Origin: Arabidopsis thaliana
Lineage: Eukaryota > Streptophyta > Magnoliopsida > Brassicales > Brassicaceae
Reading direction: 5' to 3'
DNA length: 64,000 bases
Assembly (NCBI RefSeq): GCF_000001735.4
Contig: NC_003076.8
Location: 21,331,835 to 21,395,834, forward strand
Below, piece by piece: positions 14,589 to 26,391 of the stretch (positions are counted from its first letter, which is position 1; each line of letters starts with the position of its first letter). The notes beneath the pieces were generated by a model. It was not told the DNA's origin and did no database searches. It was given only the letters and a program-made list of their open reading frames with translations. Both the position numbers and the translations under genes were made by a program.

Positions 14589-15644
14589 TTACAATAACAT
14601 AATACTTTCAACGTAATCCGTGAAAGTAAGCACTAAAGATGATCGATCTGAGCATCTGATCCCTCCGAGCCAAACTTCCCTTGAACGTTTCATCTTGAGA
14701 TCAACATAGACAAGATAAATCTGATAAAATCGATCATGAGCTGTAACTATAAGCTCATCACTACCAGCAACAAAACCCACCGCACCTAGCCAAACAAGAT
14801 CATACGAAAACATCTCTCGAGTTAAAACGATAGAAACCTTAGACCATTCTTGTTTCCCGGCATCTTCCAAAACCCATAAATCATACATGCTCATACTTTT
14901 TGCAGCAAGTAAAGCTAGTTTCCCTTGATAGTTCACAAGTTTAGAGTAACCAAAGTTCATATCATAAACATTACTAGCCCCGACCGGTATTTCAATGAAA
15001 TCACCAAACTTTTCAGTAGCCACGTAGAATCTAACAAGCCTCAGTCCATGCGCCGTCTGAGCACCGTAATACACAACCCCATCGATGCATATTCCTCTGG
15101 TTGAGGGAGAAGGAATATTCTCAACCTCGATCATTTTCCATGAACCTTGACCTTCCAATGTAAACACTTCCAGTTTATAGGGAGATAATAAATATTGTTT
15201 TGAGAAAAACAAAACCTTGTATTGATAATTGATAGGATCATATCCCATATACCATTTCCTGAACTTTTGATGTGGAGCGGATTGGGGCACGAGTACACCC
15301 TTACGCGTGGCAGGATTGGATATCCACAGTTGAGACATGTATTCGACACATATCAAGCCATTGACACAATCAGGCGTATGAGAAGAATTATTGGCGCTGC
15401 ATGTCGCCTTGGTAACCAAAGAAGGTTGGGATGACGAGAAGAAATGCCAACGACAAGATGTGAATATATCACGTAAAGCAAACATGACATATGGCTGACG
15501 AGTAGAGGATCGAGATTGGTATAAGTTGATGAAATATCGACTGCGGATGATTGTGGCCCAAAGCTTGCACACACATAGGCATCTAGCTAGGGGTTTCACA
15601 GGCAATCTTAAGAGAATTTCGACCAAAAGGTCTTCAGAAATCAT
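14589..15644 (-). CDS. FBA-type F-box protein
   Basis: Predicted substrate receptor of an SCF ubiquitin ligase. It is a single exon of 351 residues, the usual size for F-box-associated proteins. The F-box is residues 2-45 ([20 protein letters not shown], then [11 protein letters not shown]). An FBA type-3 domain follows, with the repeated family landmarks [33 protein letters not shown] and [10 protein letters not shown], then a kelch-like stretch [15 protein letters not shown]. The start is the only N-terminal Met, directly before the F-box. Target unknown. A second FBA gene lies next to it in the same direction, suggesting an old tandem pair, though they are strongly diverged. Confidence 0.9.
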   Translation of the reverse strand: MISEDLLVEILLRLPVKPLARCLCVCKLWATIIRSRYFINLYQSRSSTRQPYVMFALRDIFTSCRWHFFSSSQPSLVTKATCSANNSSHTPDCVNGLICVEYMSQLWISNPATRKGVLVPQSAPHQKFRKWYMGYDPINYQYKVLFFSKQYLLSPYKLEVFTLEGQGSWKMIEVENIPSPSTRGICIDGVVYYGAQTAHGLRLVRFYVATEKFGDFIEIPVGASNVYDMNFGYSKLVNYQGKLALLAAKSMSMYDLWVLEDAGKQEWSKVSIVLTREMFSYDLVWLGAVGFVAGSDELIVTAHDRFYQIYLVYVDLKMKRSREVWLGGIRCSDRSSLVLTFTDYVESIMLL

Positions 15645-16719
15645 ACTTGATAAGAAAAAAGTTTAGTATTTTTTTTTTTTTTCTGTTTGATAAGATAGAT
15701 AATCTATAAATCAAGATTCTATCTTATATATACAAATGCAATGGGAGAGTAATTTGCTTAGTCATTAATATATAAGATTGACTTGACTACATTTTTTTAA
15801 AAATGTATATTAATTAAATTCGTATCTAAATGATTAAGTCAATACAATTAATAACCGCGACTAGCTTTTTGTATATTACTCCCTCGGATTCATTTTGTAA
15901 GACTAGAAATGCGTGGTTTTAATACTACACTATATTATTTTGAAAAATTATTTTATTTACAATTTCTGTACTTAAAAAATATAAATGGAAATGAATAAGT
16001 GGATAATCATCTAAAATTATTTTAATTTTGAAATTTTGTTTAAAATAAAATATCGACTGTCGATCTGGTGAAACAGAGCTTGGACTGTCTTATTGTGTAG
16101 TCCGGTTGTTGCGCTCTATCTCTCTCCAAAGAAACAAAAAACGGTGGGTTGGACTTAATAATCCAAGCAATTAAGCTTGTTGTTCAAATTTTAATCACCA
16201 CCTTTCTCAAAAGAGAGTGTTAAGCCTTTGACGAAGTATGAATCGTTAATTTGCACAAGAGTAAAGAATTATATGCGTGTCAAAGTTTTAGTGTTTGAGA
16301 ATGATTATAAGCTGTCTTGATACTCAGTTAATCATCATATATATAAACAAGAAGAGTGAGTTCACAAGTGTAGATTTTATATTATACTTATTTTTGGTCA
16401 AAACCAAAGTGTAGATTTTTTTTTTTGAAGTTGGGGACAAAGAGACGGATGTCGTTTCGGGTATAAACCTATAATTTCTTAGAAACGAGAACACAAAATT
16501 GATAGAGAGATCTTAAAAAAACCTTATAGACTATAATATCATTTCCAAAGAGAAGTTTTATGAAAATGCATTTGATGGAAGGATATAAAACATTATCATG
16601 TGTTCAAGTAAAATAGAGAAGAAAACCTGGGAAAACAAATTGCCAACAAATGATGAAGCTCACAACAAAACTTGTCTGATGAAAAGTCACATTTCCAAGT
16701 AAACTACCTAGACTATGAG
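15645..16719. other. Intergenic spacer between the F-box genes
   Basis: Upstream region of the first F-box gene and 3' region of the second. It contains the Stowaway-like end at 15878. Otherwise AT-rich with no gene seen. Confidence 0.4.
15878..16040. mobile_element. Possible truncated Stowaway-like MITE
   Basis: The sequence TACTCCCTCGGATTCATTTT resembles the TA target site plus CTCCCTC terminal repeat of Stowaway (mariner-type) MITEs, and is followed by an AT-rich body. I could not find the matching inverted end, so this would be a fragment. The right boundary is a guess. Confidence 0.3.
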
Positions 16720-17847
16720 TTATATAAACTTGACATCTTCTGCATAGTCAACAAAGGTGTAAACTCTACTACTAAGATTCTTCTCTGACCCTTCAAAACC
16801 TTGGATTTCAACTTTTTCCAGAGTGTTTCTTTCGGGGTTGAAGTAGTAAACAAAGAAGGATTCCGATGTATAATCCATGGATAAAATAATTTCACCAGTA
16901 GCAGTCACTCCAACAACGGAAACATTGCCGTGAACGATATTCACCGGCAAAGTGTATTCACGTTTCAACCATTCTTCTTTCTCGGCATCTTCTAGAACCC
17001 ACAACCACAACATAAGTACCTTCCACCGAAGCGGCTTTGGATAAATTTGATTATCCCATAAACAACTAAGCACGCATAATTTACCCTTGTAATTAATCAG
17101 TTTAGCAAGCGCAGGACAAAAGGTTACGTCAACATCCGCATTAAGAAACTTAAGTGTTTCATACCTTACATTAAAGGAAGCTATCTTCACACCACTGAAC
17201 TGGAATTTGTTGCTAGCCATGTAATACAACACCCCATTGATGCATATCCCTTCACTTTCAGGATAATGGTCTACGAGACATCGGATACTCCTCCATGCTA
17301 CTTTTCCAGTTCCTAATGTCAGAATATTTTCTGGATCAAAATGTGAACTGCTTGGTGTGATTACCTTGTATTTTTTGCCAATCGGATCATACCCTAATAA
17401 GCTGCTCAAATTGTTCATACTACTCCTTTGAGTTAATCTTGCGTATTGTCCCGTGCTAGGGTTACATATCACCGGCACTTCGCCTGTACGCGTATTAGGG
17501 AAATAGAGCAAACCAGAGACAAGGCCAAAAATCTCTTGTCCCATGTCTCTACGTAACTCCATATGAAAATCGGCTGATACTACAAGAGAATGATTCTCAT
17601 CTGGAAACTGAGACTGAGGCGACGAGTACAAGCACCACTTATCAGAATTTTGAACCGCGAATAAGAGACGTGGACGACTCAAGGGCCTAGTAATTAGGAA
17701 CAACTCAATGAAATCTTGACCTCTTAGTATAGATCCACAGAACTTGGATGCGAGACCAAACTTAGCGATTGAATTAGTAGACAATCTCGAGAGTATATCG
17801 AGAATGATATCAATCGGGATTGGATCTGATTTTCCTTCTCTTTCCAT
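16720..17847 (-). CDS. FBA-type F-box protein
   Basis: Single-exon gene for 375 residues, predicted SCF substrate receptor. The F-box is near residues 10-50 (IPIDIILDILSRLSTNSIAK, FGLASKFCGSILRG). The FBA type-3 region follows: GLVSGLLYFP, VICNPSTGQY, LLGYDPIGKKYKVI, GICINGVLYYMA, LINYKGKLCVL and LWVLEDAEKEEWLKREY, ending with FVDYAEDVKFI. The ATG at 17847 is the first in frame. Its upstream flank and first codons (MERE.KSD) recur at 18330-18490. Target unknown. Confidence 0.9.
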   Translation of the reverse strand: MEREGKSDPIPIDIILDILSRLSTNSIAKFGLASKFCGSILRGQDFIELFLITRPLSRPRLLFAVQNSDKWCLYSSPQSQFPDENHSLVVSADFHMELRRDMGQEIFGLVSGLLYFPNTRTGEVPVICNPSTGQYARLTQRSSMNNLSSLLGYDPIGKKYKVITPSSSHFDPENILTLGTGKVAWRSIRCLVDHYPESEGICINGVLYYMASNKFQFSGVKIASFNVRYETLKFLNADVDVTFCPALAKLINYKGKLCVLSCLWDNQIYPKPLRWKVLMLWLWVLEDAEKEEWLKREYTLPVNIVHGNVSVVGVTATGEIILSMDYTSESFFVYYFNPERNTLEKVEIQGFEGSEKNLSSRVYTFVDYAEDVKFI

Positions 17848-17884
17848 CGTACGTTTTTCAAAGATCGTGTATTTTGGATTTTGG

Positions 17885-17914
17885 TTCCAGTTCCAGTTCC
17901 AGTTCCAGTTCCAG
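17885..17914. repeat. Hexanucleotide tandem repeat, five TTCCAG units
   Basis: Five perfect TTCCAG units lie about 40 bp upstream of the F-box start codon. The duplicated flank at about 18391 has only one to two units, so the repeat expanded after the duplication. It may be length-polymorphic. Confidence 0.85.
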
Positions 17915-18329
17915 ACTTAACGTAGACGACAACCTAGGGTTCAAAGGCAATTCATTCATACCTAATGGGCCGAATGAATTCATGGGCCATGTTAGAGGCA
18001 ACTAAAAGGCTGGACGAAACTATCTATTTTAGCCTTTTAGGGGAGGTAACGTATTAATGTCCCCAACTATCTTTTATAGGATGCATAGTTGGTTTTAACT
18101 AACATTAAAGGTGTTACTAACAATGGGCAATGATGGTAAAATTATAACGCAGTGGACACAATATAACTTAGCCATACCAATGCAAAGAATCTTGAAACTA
18201 GTATTAAACTCAGTCACGTATATGCTCTCCAGTCTATGCTTCGAAGAGCTTTCTTCTAATCCCATACGAAGAAGCTCTCTATGTTTTTCTAATTTAATCA
18301 GGCTTAGACAACTAGTTTCAAAGTCATAA

Positions 18330-18490
18330 TTCTTGGTGTCTGAGTTGTCTTCCCTTTCCATCGAGTTTTTTAAAGATCGTGTCTTTTGGTTTCCAGTTCC
18401 AGACTACGTAGGCGACACTTCAGGGTTTCAAAGGCAATGGCACTAAAAGTCACTAATGGGCCTAACGACTTAATGGGCCTTGTGAAACGT
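18330..18490 (-). pseudogene. Duplicated 5' flank and first codons of the F-box gene
   Basis: Reading the minus strand from an ATG at 18361, the first residues MEREDNSD match MEREGKSD of the F-box gene at 17847. Going upstream, both flanks share the AAAGATCGTGT.TTTTGG block, the TTCCAG motif, the GTAG.CGAC block, AGGGTTTCAAAGGCAAT and paired AATGGGCC motifs. The coding similarity stops after about eight codons; the rest of the minus ORF (18095-18361) has no F-box. This is a 5'-end-only tandem copy, lying in the MEF1 promoter. Confidence 0.6.
18457..18479. promoter_or_regulatory. Pair of site II elements (TGGGCC) before MEF1
   Basis: TGGGCC occurs at 18457-18462 and 18474-18479, 60-85 bp before the MEF1 ATG. 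Site II elements bind TCP factors and are enriched in plant genes for mitochondrial and ribosomal proteins. Function inferred. Confidence 0.55.
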
Positions 18491-18540
18491 TACCCAATAA
18501 GAGACCTGGTTTCTCACTGAGTTCAACCATCTTCTTCCCC

Positions 18541-20307
18541 ATGGCTCTGAATTCTTCAGCTTTCTTCGTTCCATGTCACAATTACAATCAAATCTGTGAT
18601 CTTCTTCTTTCTTCAGCTCGAACCAGATCAACTATTAAAGGACTTCAGCTTCATGGCTATGTCGTTAAATCAGGCCTTTCTCTTATCCCTCTCGTCGCTA
18701 ACAACCTCATTAATTTCTACTCCAAATCACAGCTTCCGTTTGATTCTCGTCGAGCTTTTGAAGATAGCCCACAAAAAAGTTCGACGACTTGGAGTTCAAT
18801 CATCTCTTGTTTTGCCCAGAACGAGCTTCCATGGATGTCACTCGAGTTTCTTAAAAAAATGATGGCGGGAAACCTTAGACCTGATGATCATGTTCTTCCA
18901 TCAGCTACAAAGTCGTGTGCGATTTTGAGTCGTTGTGATATTGGTAGATCAGTTCATTGTCTATCGATGAAGACTGGGTATGATGCTGATGTGTTTGTGG
19001 GGAGTTCTTTGGTTGATATGTATGCGAAATGTGGAGAAATTGTTTATGCGAGGAAGATGTTCGACGAAATGCCTCAGAGAAATGTTGTTACTTGGAGTGG
19101 GATGATGTATGGGTATGCACAAATGGGTGAAAATGAGGAAGCTTTGTGGTTGTTTAAAGAAGCTTTGTTTGAGAATCTCGCTGTTAATGATTACTCGTTT
19201 TCGAGTGTTATTAGTGTTTGTGCAAATTCGACTCTACTTGAGTTAGGTAGACAGATTCATGGATTGAGTATTAAGTCTAGCTTTGATTCTTCTAGCTTTG
19301 TGGGAAGTTCTTTAGTCTCGTTGTATTCAAAGTGTGGTGTTCCTGAAGGAGCTTATCAAGTTTTTAACGAGGTGCCTGTGAAGAATCTCGGGATTTGGAA
19401 CGCTATGCTCAAGGCGTATGCGCAACATTCACATACTCAAAAGGTTATTGAATTGTTCAAAAGGATGAAGCTTTCTGGAATGAAACCAAATTTCATAACT
19501 TTTTTGAATGTGCTCAATGCTTGTAGTCACGCGGGTCTAGTTGATGAAGGGAGATACTACTTTGATCAGATGAAAGAATCGAGGATTGAGCCGACGGATA
19601 AGCATTACGCTTCCTTGGTGGATATGTTAGGACGAGCTGGTAGATTACAAGAAGCACTTGAAGTTATCACTAATATGCCGATTGATCCCACGGAATCTGT
19701 ATGGGGAGCTTTATTAACGAGTTGTACAGTCCACAAGAACACAGAGCTTGCAGCATTTGCAGCAGACAAGGTCTTCGAATTAGGACCAGTGAGTTCCGGT
19801 ATGCACATTTCGTTATCCAATGCTTATGCAGCCGATGGTAGATTCGAAGACGCAGCTAAAGCTAGAAAATTGCTTCGAGACCGAGGGGAAAAGAAGGAAA
19901 CAGGGCTAAGTTGGGTTGAAGAAAGGAACAAGGTTCATACATTTGCAGCTGGAGAAAGACGTCATGAGAAAAGCAAGGAGATATATGAGAAGCTGGCTGA
20001 GTTAGGGGAAGAGATGGAGAAAGCGGGTTACATTGCAGACACAAGCTATGTTCTGAGAGAAGTGGATGGTGACGAGAAGAATCAAACCATAAGGTATCAT
20101 AGTGAGAGATTAGCTATTGCTTTTGGACTGATCACGTTTCCAGCTGATAGACCGATCCGAGTAATGAAGAATCTGCGTGTTTGCGGTGATTGCCATAACG
20201 CGATCAAGTTCATGTCCGTATGTACGAGACGAGTGATCATTGTGAGAGATAATAATCGGTTTCATCGGTTTGAAGATGGCAAGTGTTCTTGTAATGACTA
20301 TTGGTGA
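18541..20307 (+). CDS. MEF1: DYW-class PPR protein, mitochondrial RNA editing factor 1
   Basis: Site-specific C-to-U RNA editing factor of mitochondria; MEF1 is known to act on sites in rps4, nad7 and nad2 transcripts. Single exon, 588 residues, typical for the family. PLS-type PPR repeats run through residues of about 30-390 (for example FVGSSLVDMYAKCGEIVYAR and VVTWSGMMYGYAQMGENEEA). E/E+ motifs follow (SVWGALLTSC; GLSWVEERNKVHTF). The C-terminal DYW deaminase-like domain has the zinc-site HSERLAIAFG with CGDCH and the terminal CSCNDYW, all intact. The start is the first ATG, followed by a Ser-rich leader. Two site II motifs sit just upstream. No frameshift. Confidence 0.95.
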   Translation: MALNSSAFFVPCHNYNQICDLLLSSARTRSTIKGLQLHGYVVKSGLSLIPLVANNLINFYSKSQLPFDSRRAFEDSPQKSSTTWSSIISCFAQNELPWMSLEFLKKMMAGNLRPDDHVLPSATKSCAILSRCDIGRSVHCLSMKTGYDADVFVGSSLVDMYAKCGEIVYARKMFDEMPQRNVVTWSGMMYGYAQMGENEEALWLFKEALFENLAVNDYSFSSVISVCANSTLLELGRQIHGLSIKSSFDSSSFVGSSLVSLYSKCGVPEGAYQVFNEVPVKNLGIWNAMLKAYAQHSHTQKVIELFKRMKLSGMKPNFITFLNVLNACSHAGLVDEGRYYFDQMKESRIEPTDKHYASLVDMLGRAGRLQEALEVITNMPIDPTESVWGALLTSCTVHKNTELAAFAADKVFELGPVSSGMHISLSNAYAADGRFEDAAKARKLLRDRGEKKETGLSWVEERNKVHTFAAGERRHEKSKEIYEKLAELGEEMEKAGYIADTSYVLREVDGDEKNQTIRYHSERLAIAFGLITFPADRPIRVMKNLRVCGDCHNAIKFMSVCTRRVIIVRDNNRFHRFEDGKCSCNDYW

Positions 20308-20707
20308 AGAAGACAAATGAGAGTTGGTTTATATTTAACCATAATTTCATTCAGTTCACACTGAACCGGCGAAATTTCTTTGCCAGACCTATTCGGAATT
20401 GAAACAAGTGGAGTCTCGAAACGAAAAGAACTTTCTGGAATTCGTTTGCTCACAAAGCTAAAAACGGTTGATTTCATCGAAATACGGCGTCGTTTTCAAA
20501 GAACAATCCAGAAATCACTGGTTTTCCTTTATTTCAAAAGAAGAGACTAGAACTTTATTTCTCCTCTATAAAATCACTTTGTTTTTTCCTCTCTTCTTCA
20601 TAAATCAACAAAACAATCACAAATCTCTCGAAACGCTCTCGAAGTTCCAAATTTTCTCTTAGCATTCTCTTTCGTTTCTCGTTTGCGTTGAATCAAAGTT
20701 CGTTGCG
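20308..20707 (+). promoter_or_regulatory. HSP90.1 promoter and 5' UTR
   Basis: This 400-bp stretch also holds the MEF1 3' UTR. It contains the heat-shock element at 20428-20440 and a TATA box (TATAAAAT) at about 20567-20574, some 135 bp before the ATG. A compact promoter of this kind fits a heat-inducible gene. Confidence 0.7.
20428..20440 (+). promoter_or_regulatory. Heat-shock element, three alternating nGAAn units
   Basis: GAActTTCtgGAA is a perfect three-unit HSE (GAAnnTTCnnGAA) with adjoining imperfect GAA units at 20418-20426. HSF trimers bind this pattern. It is about 130 bp upstream of the TATA box of the HSP90.1 gene. Confidence 0.75.
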
Positions 20708-23313
20708 ATGGCGGATGTTCAGATGGCTGATGCAGAGACTTTTGCTTTCCAAGCTGAGATTAACCAGCTTCTTAGCTTGATCATCAACACGTTCTACAGC
20801 AACAAAGAAATCTTCCTCCGTGAGCTCATCAGTAACTCTTCTGATGTAAGTTTCCCTTCAAATCTCTCTCTGCTCGGTGTGACTCGTCCGCTTCCTATTT
20901 TCTTGCATGTTGTTTGTTCTTTAATTCCTGGATTCGTTGATAGCGTTGGATTCGTAGGTTTAGCGTTGTGATTGCTTATTCAAATAAATCGTGATTTGGC
21001 TTGTGCATCACGTTAAGTTTAGAATTCTTAGCTTGTGCTCGATCTTCATGTGTTGTAGTTACATATATAGAACGGTTCTTGCTTCGATGTAGTCTTTGAT
21101 TTACCCTAGAGGATTGAGGAAAGCTTCTGATTATCTTTGTTTATATGAATGGTTTTGTAGGCTCTTGACAAGATCCGATTTGAGAGCTTAACGGATAAGA
21201 GCAAGCTCGATGGACAGCCTGAACTCTTCATTAGATTGGTTCCTGACAAGTCTAATAAGACGCTCTCAATTATTGACAGTGGTATTGGCATGACCAAAGC
21301 AGGTAACGAATCAATGCCTAATAATCTCTCGTTGGTGAGATGTTTTAGTGTATGTGCTGTGGTTATGACTCTCTATTATTTTTTCAGATTTGGTGAACAA
21401 CTTGGGAACCATTGCGAGGTCTGGAACAAAAGAGTTTATGGAGGCGCTTCAAGCTGGAGCTGATGTAAGCATGATAGGACAATTTGGTGTTGGTTTCTAC
21501 TCTGCTTATCTTGTTGCAGAGAAGGTTGTTGTCACTACAAAGCACAATGATGATGAACAATACGTTTGGGAGTCTCAAGCTGGTGGTTCCTTCACTGTCA
21601 CTAGGGATGTGGATGGGGAACCACTTGGTAGAGGAACTAAGATCACCCTCTTCCTTAAGGACGATCAGGTAAGGAATCGTAGCTTTGAGTGTTTTGGGGA
21701 TTGTTTCTTTTCTTTTGGTGTTTTCTGTGTTCTTACAAGTGTGTTTATTCATGCAGCTTGAATACTTGGAGGAGAGGAGACTCAAAGACTTGGTGAAGAA
21801 GCACTCTGAGTTCATCAGTTACCCTATCTACCTTTGGACCGAGAAAACCACCGAGAAGGAGATCAGTGACGATGAGGATGAAGATGAACCAAAGAAAGAA
21901 AACGAAGGTGAGGTTGAAGAAGTTGATGAGGAGAAGGAGAAAGATGGTAAAAAGAAGAAGAAAATCAAGGAAGTCTCTCACGAGTGGGAACTCATCAACA
22001 AGCAGAAACCGATCTGGTTGAGGAAGCCAGAAGAGATCACTAAGGAAGAGTATGCTGCTTTCTACAAGAGCTTGACCAATGACTGGGAAGATCACTTAGC
22101 CGTGAAACACTTCTCAGTGGAGGGTCAGCTAGAATTCAAGGCCATTCTCTTTGTACCAAAGAGAGCTCCGTTTGATCTCTTTGACACGAGGAAGAAGTTG
22201 AACAACATCAAGCTTTATGTCAGGAGGGTGTTCATTATGGACAACTGTGAAGAGCTAATCCCAGAGTACCTCAGCTTTGTGAAAGGTGTTGTTGACTCTG
22301 ATGACTTGCCACTCAACATCTCTCGTGAGACGCTTCAACAGAACAAGATCCTTAAGGTGATCAGGAAGAATCTAGTGAAGAAGTGCATTGAGATGTTCAA
22401 CGAGATTGCTGAGAACAAAGAGGACTACACCAAATTCTATGAGGCTTTCTCCAAGAATCTCAAATTGGGTATCCATGAAGACAGTCAGAACAGGGGAAAG
22501 ATTGCTGATCTTCTACGGTACCACTCCACAAAGAGTGGTGATGAAATGACGAGCTTCAAAGATTACGTCACAAGGATGAAGGAAGGTCAAAAGGACATTT
22601 TCTACATCACTGGTGAAAGCAAAAAGGCGGTGGAGAATTCTCCCTTCTTGGAGAGGCTGAAGAAGAGAGGATACGAGGTACTTTACATGGTGGATGCGAT
22701 TGACGAATACGCTGTTGGACAATTGAAGGAGTATGACGGTAAGAAACTTGTTTCTGCGACTAAAGAAGGCCTCAAACTTGAAGATGAGACCGAAGAAGAG
22801 AAGAAAAAGAGGGAAGAGAAGAAGAAGTCCTTCGAGAATCTGTGCAAGACGATTAAGGAAATTCTCGGGGACAAGGTTGAGAAGGTTGTGGTCTCAGACA
22901 GGATTGTGGACTCTCCCTGCTGTCTAGTAACTGGTGAATATGGATGGACTGCAAATATGGAGAGGATTATGAAGGCACAGGCGTTGAGAGATAGCAGCAT
23001 GAGTGGTTACATGTCGAGCAAGAAAACAATGGAGATCAACCCCGACAACGGTATAATGGAGGAGCTCAGGAAGAGAGCTGAAGCAGACAAGAATGACAAG
23101 TCTGTTAAAGATCTTGTCATGTTGCTGTATGAGACAGCTTTGTTGACGTCTGGATTCAGTCTTGATGAACCGAACACTTTTGCTGCTAGGATTCACAGGA
23201 TGTTGAAGTTGGGTCTGAGTATTGATGAGGATGAGAACGTTGAGGAAGATGGTGATATGCCTGAGTTGGAGGAGGACGCTGCTGAAGAGAGCAAGATGGA
23301 GGAAGTCGACTAA
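20708..23313 (+). CDS. HSP90-1: Cytosolic heat-inducible HSP90
   Basis: ATP-dependent cytosolic chaperone; this paralogue is the strongly heat-induced one and works with RAR1/SGT1 in NLR immunity. Four exons (20708-20845, 21161-21302, 21388-21668, 21757-23313) give 705 residues, normal length. The GHKL ATPase has [32 protein letters not shown] and [17 protein letters not shown] Glu/Lys-rich charged linker covers residues of about 215-255. The middle domain has [18 protein letters not shown] and [12 protein letters not shown]. The protein ends MEEVD, the TPR co-chaperone docking tail of cytosolic HSP90s. Exon 1 starts at the first ATG. An HSE lies upstream. Confidence 0.97.
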
Positions 23314-23946
23314 GAGATGAAGAAATTGCTCTTATGGTTCTGAAAACTTCTAATATGTCGAGTTGTTCTGAGTTTTAAGATTTTCCAAAATGTCTTTGTC
23401 TTTTTTTTTATATCTTTAGAGTTACTTGAACATTGTGACTACTTCTAGGGTTGGGTTTGTGTCAGGTCTGTTATATCGTGTGGTGGGTCTGTCTAATACT
23501 GATTCAAGTTTTTGTTATTCAGCTAAGGAACTTTTCTTGTTTCTGAACAAATCTTTTGGTTCCCTAGAGTAAAACTTGACTTCCAAAAGATAGACTTCCT
23601 AAGATCACTGGAATAGATAGGAGTGACAACTTGACGTGAAAGGTAGCTTGGCTATAGTAATTTTAGATCTGACAAAACGAGATCAAGAAGTTAATAATTT
23701 TCACAACACCAATTTGTTATCGCTTAAAGGTTGATTGATTTGTTCAATAGGGGGAATCATATTCTCGCATGCTCGAAAAGGGGAGAGAAGATGGAATGAA
23801 CATAACTTTAAATCGGATGTTTGATTCAACAACAAAACTAAACTCAGATAGAGATTATGAAGGATTCCGGAATCTGAATTACAAAAGCAAAATTTAAAGC
23901 TGAAAACTCCTCCATGGTCTTACTGTCACCTAAAGACATTTCTTTT
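23314..23946. other. Convergent 3' spacer HSP90.1 / RPS10
   Basis: Tail-to-tail 3' UTRs of about 630 bp. No gene seen. Confidence 0.5.
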
Positions 23947-25169
<1,223 letters not shown>

Positions 25170-25231
25170 TGTATCGGTAGGAGATCTTGCTCGAGCAGAG
25201 AGTCGCACGGAACTTCGAGAGAGCAAAAAAC

Positions 25232-25312
25232 TAGGGTTTTCGCAGGACTAGAGAAGACGATGACTTTATATGCTTTGTTTTGGGCCTATAATGAGTTCAT
25301 TAAATATGGGCC
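25232..25312 (-). promoter_or_regulatory. Telo-box and two site II elements before RPS10
   Basis: On the minus strand AAACCCTA (25232-25239) and two GGCCCA motifs (25281-25286 and 25307-25312) lie 65-145 bp upstream of the ATG. This telo-box plus site II pairing is the known signature of Arabidopsis ribosomal-protein promoters. Confidence 0.75.
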
Positions 25313-25528
25313 TTAAGTTTGGGCAGTATCGGAGACTGAGAAACTCAAAATGATCTTGTCGAATTGAATTAAGAATTGGGGGTTTATCAAATTATTTGAT
25401 GATAACTATATTTAATATTTTATTAACCAATACTTACACTCGTTGTATTTATATTTACGATGGTTTATCCTCTCTTTTTTGAAAAGTTTATATCTTGTAA
25501 ATTTTGTGACATACGTTTAAATATTATT

Positions 25529-25573
25529 TACTATAACTTTGATTTTTTTTTTTTTTTTACTATAACTTTGATT
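25529..25573. repeat. T-run flanked by a 16-bp direct repeat
   Basis: TACTATAACTTTGATT at 25529-25544 and again at 25558-25573, separated only by T residues. The layout equals a short poly(T) insertion with target-site duplication. Confidence 0.8.
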
Positions 25574-25710
25574 ACTTTATATATTTTTATCAGATTAGTT
25601 AATTCTATAAATTAACATATATTTTTATTAATTACATATATTATCTTGTTAAAATAATTTCCAGTTTAATTAATTTATTTGCTCCATATTGTAACAAAAA
25701 AATCTTTGAG

Positions 25711-25772
25711 AGATAAATGTATTTTTGTGTTGTTTCAACAAAAAAAAAAAGAAGATAAATCTATTTTTGTGT
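25711..25772. repeat. 22-nt A-rich insertion flanked by 20-bp direct repeats
   Basis: Flanks 25711-25730 and 25753-25772 agree at 18 of 20 bases. Between them lies a TGTTTCAAC head followed by an A-run. Confidence 0.8.
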
Positions 25773-25971
25773 CAAAAATTTGTTATGAGAAATTGTGACA
25801 TATGTCGAAAGAGATTGTGAAATTGAGAGATAAATGTACTTTTATAGATTATTTAACAAAAAAAATCAATTTTCAGTAATATATATAGAGGTTGATGAGC
25901 AAGCGAGTTTGTAATCACATTCTTGTCCATCATCTTCTCTTCTCCTTCCAAACTTTTGAGTTTTTCAAAAA

Positions 25972-26391
25972 ATGGTTAGTTATTTTTCTTAGTAAACCTA
26001 TTTATGTGGTTATATAATAAATTCACTAAAGCTTTAGTTTTATTTCATTGTTTGTAGTCGATGACGATTGTATTCAAGCATCCAGGATATCCCGAAAAAA
26101 AATGGCGAAAAGGATTCAAAATTGCAGGTGGTTTTCCAGGTACAAACCTACACACACCCAACAATTATATTCAACAAACGAATTTTGAACAATGTGAATG
26201 ATTGTCATCTTTTTATTATTATATTAGGAGTTGATGTCATAAGTTGTGGTATCATGGACGACGTATTTGCAGTGAAGGGAGAAAATATTGATCAAGATAA
26301 GTTACTGGAGAAAATAAAAAAGGTTTTAAAATCTGTCGAAATCATTGATCACACCAAATACCCTCCGGATTATTTTTTCTATGATTTCTAA
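25972..26391 (+). CDS. HMA-fold protein, first member of the array
   Basis: Small protein of 82 residues from three exons: 25972-25974 (ATG only), 26058-26139 and 26228-26391. It has the HMA layout: strand SMTIVFKHP, helix region, then GVDVISCGIM, a VKG turn, and LLEKIKKVLKSVEIID. The MxCxxC metal site is absent. The C-terminus is aromatic (DYFFYDF) with no CaaX box. Intron 2 splits the conserved Gly codon in phase 1, as in all members of the array, and the 5' UTR shares a GAGCAAGCGAG block with other members. It is the most diverged copy. Function unknown; annotated relatives are called copper transport family proteins, which the lost CxxC does not support. Confidence 0.75.

Noticed and set aside
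21745-23196. Several antisense ORFs over HSP90.1
   Set aside because: They mirror the biased codons of HSP90 on the other strand and show no protein family.
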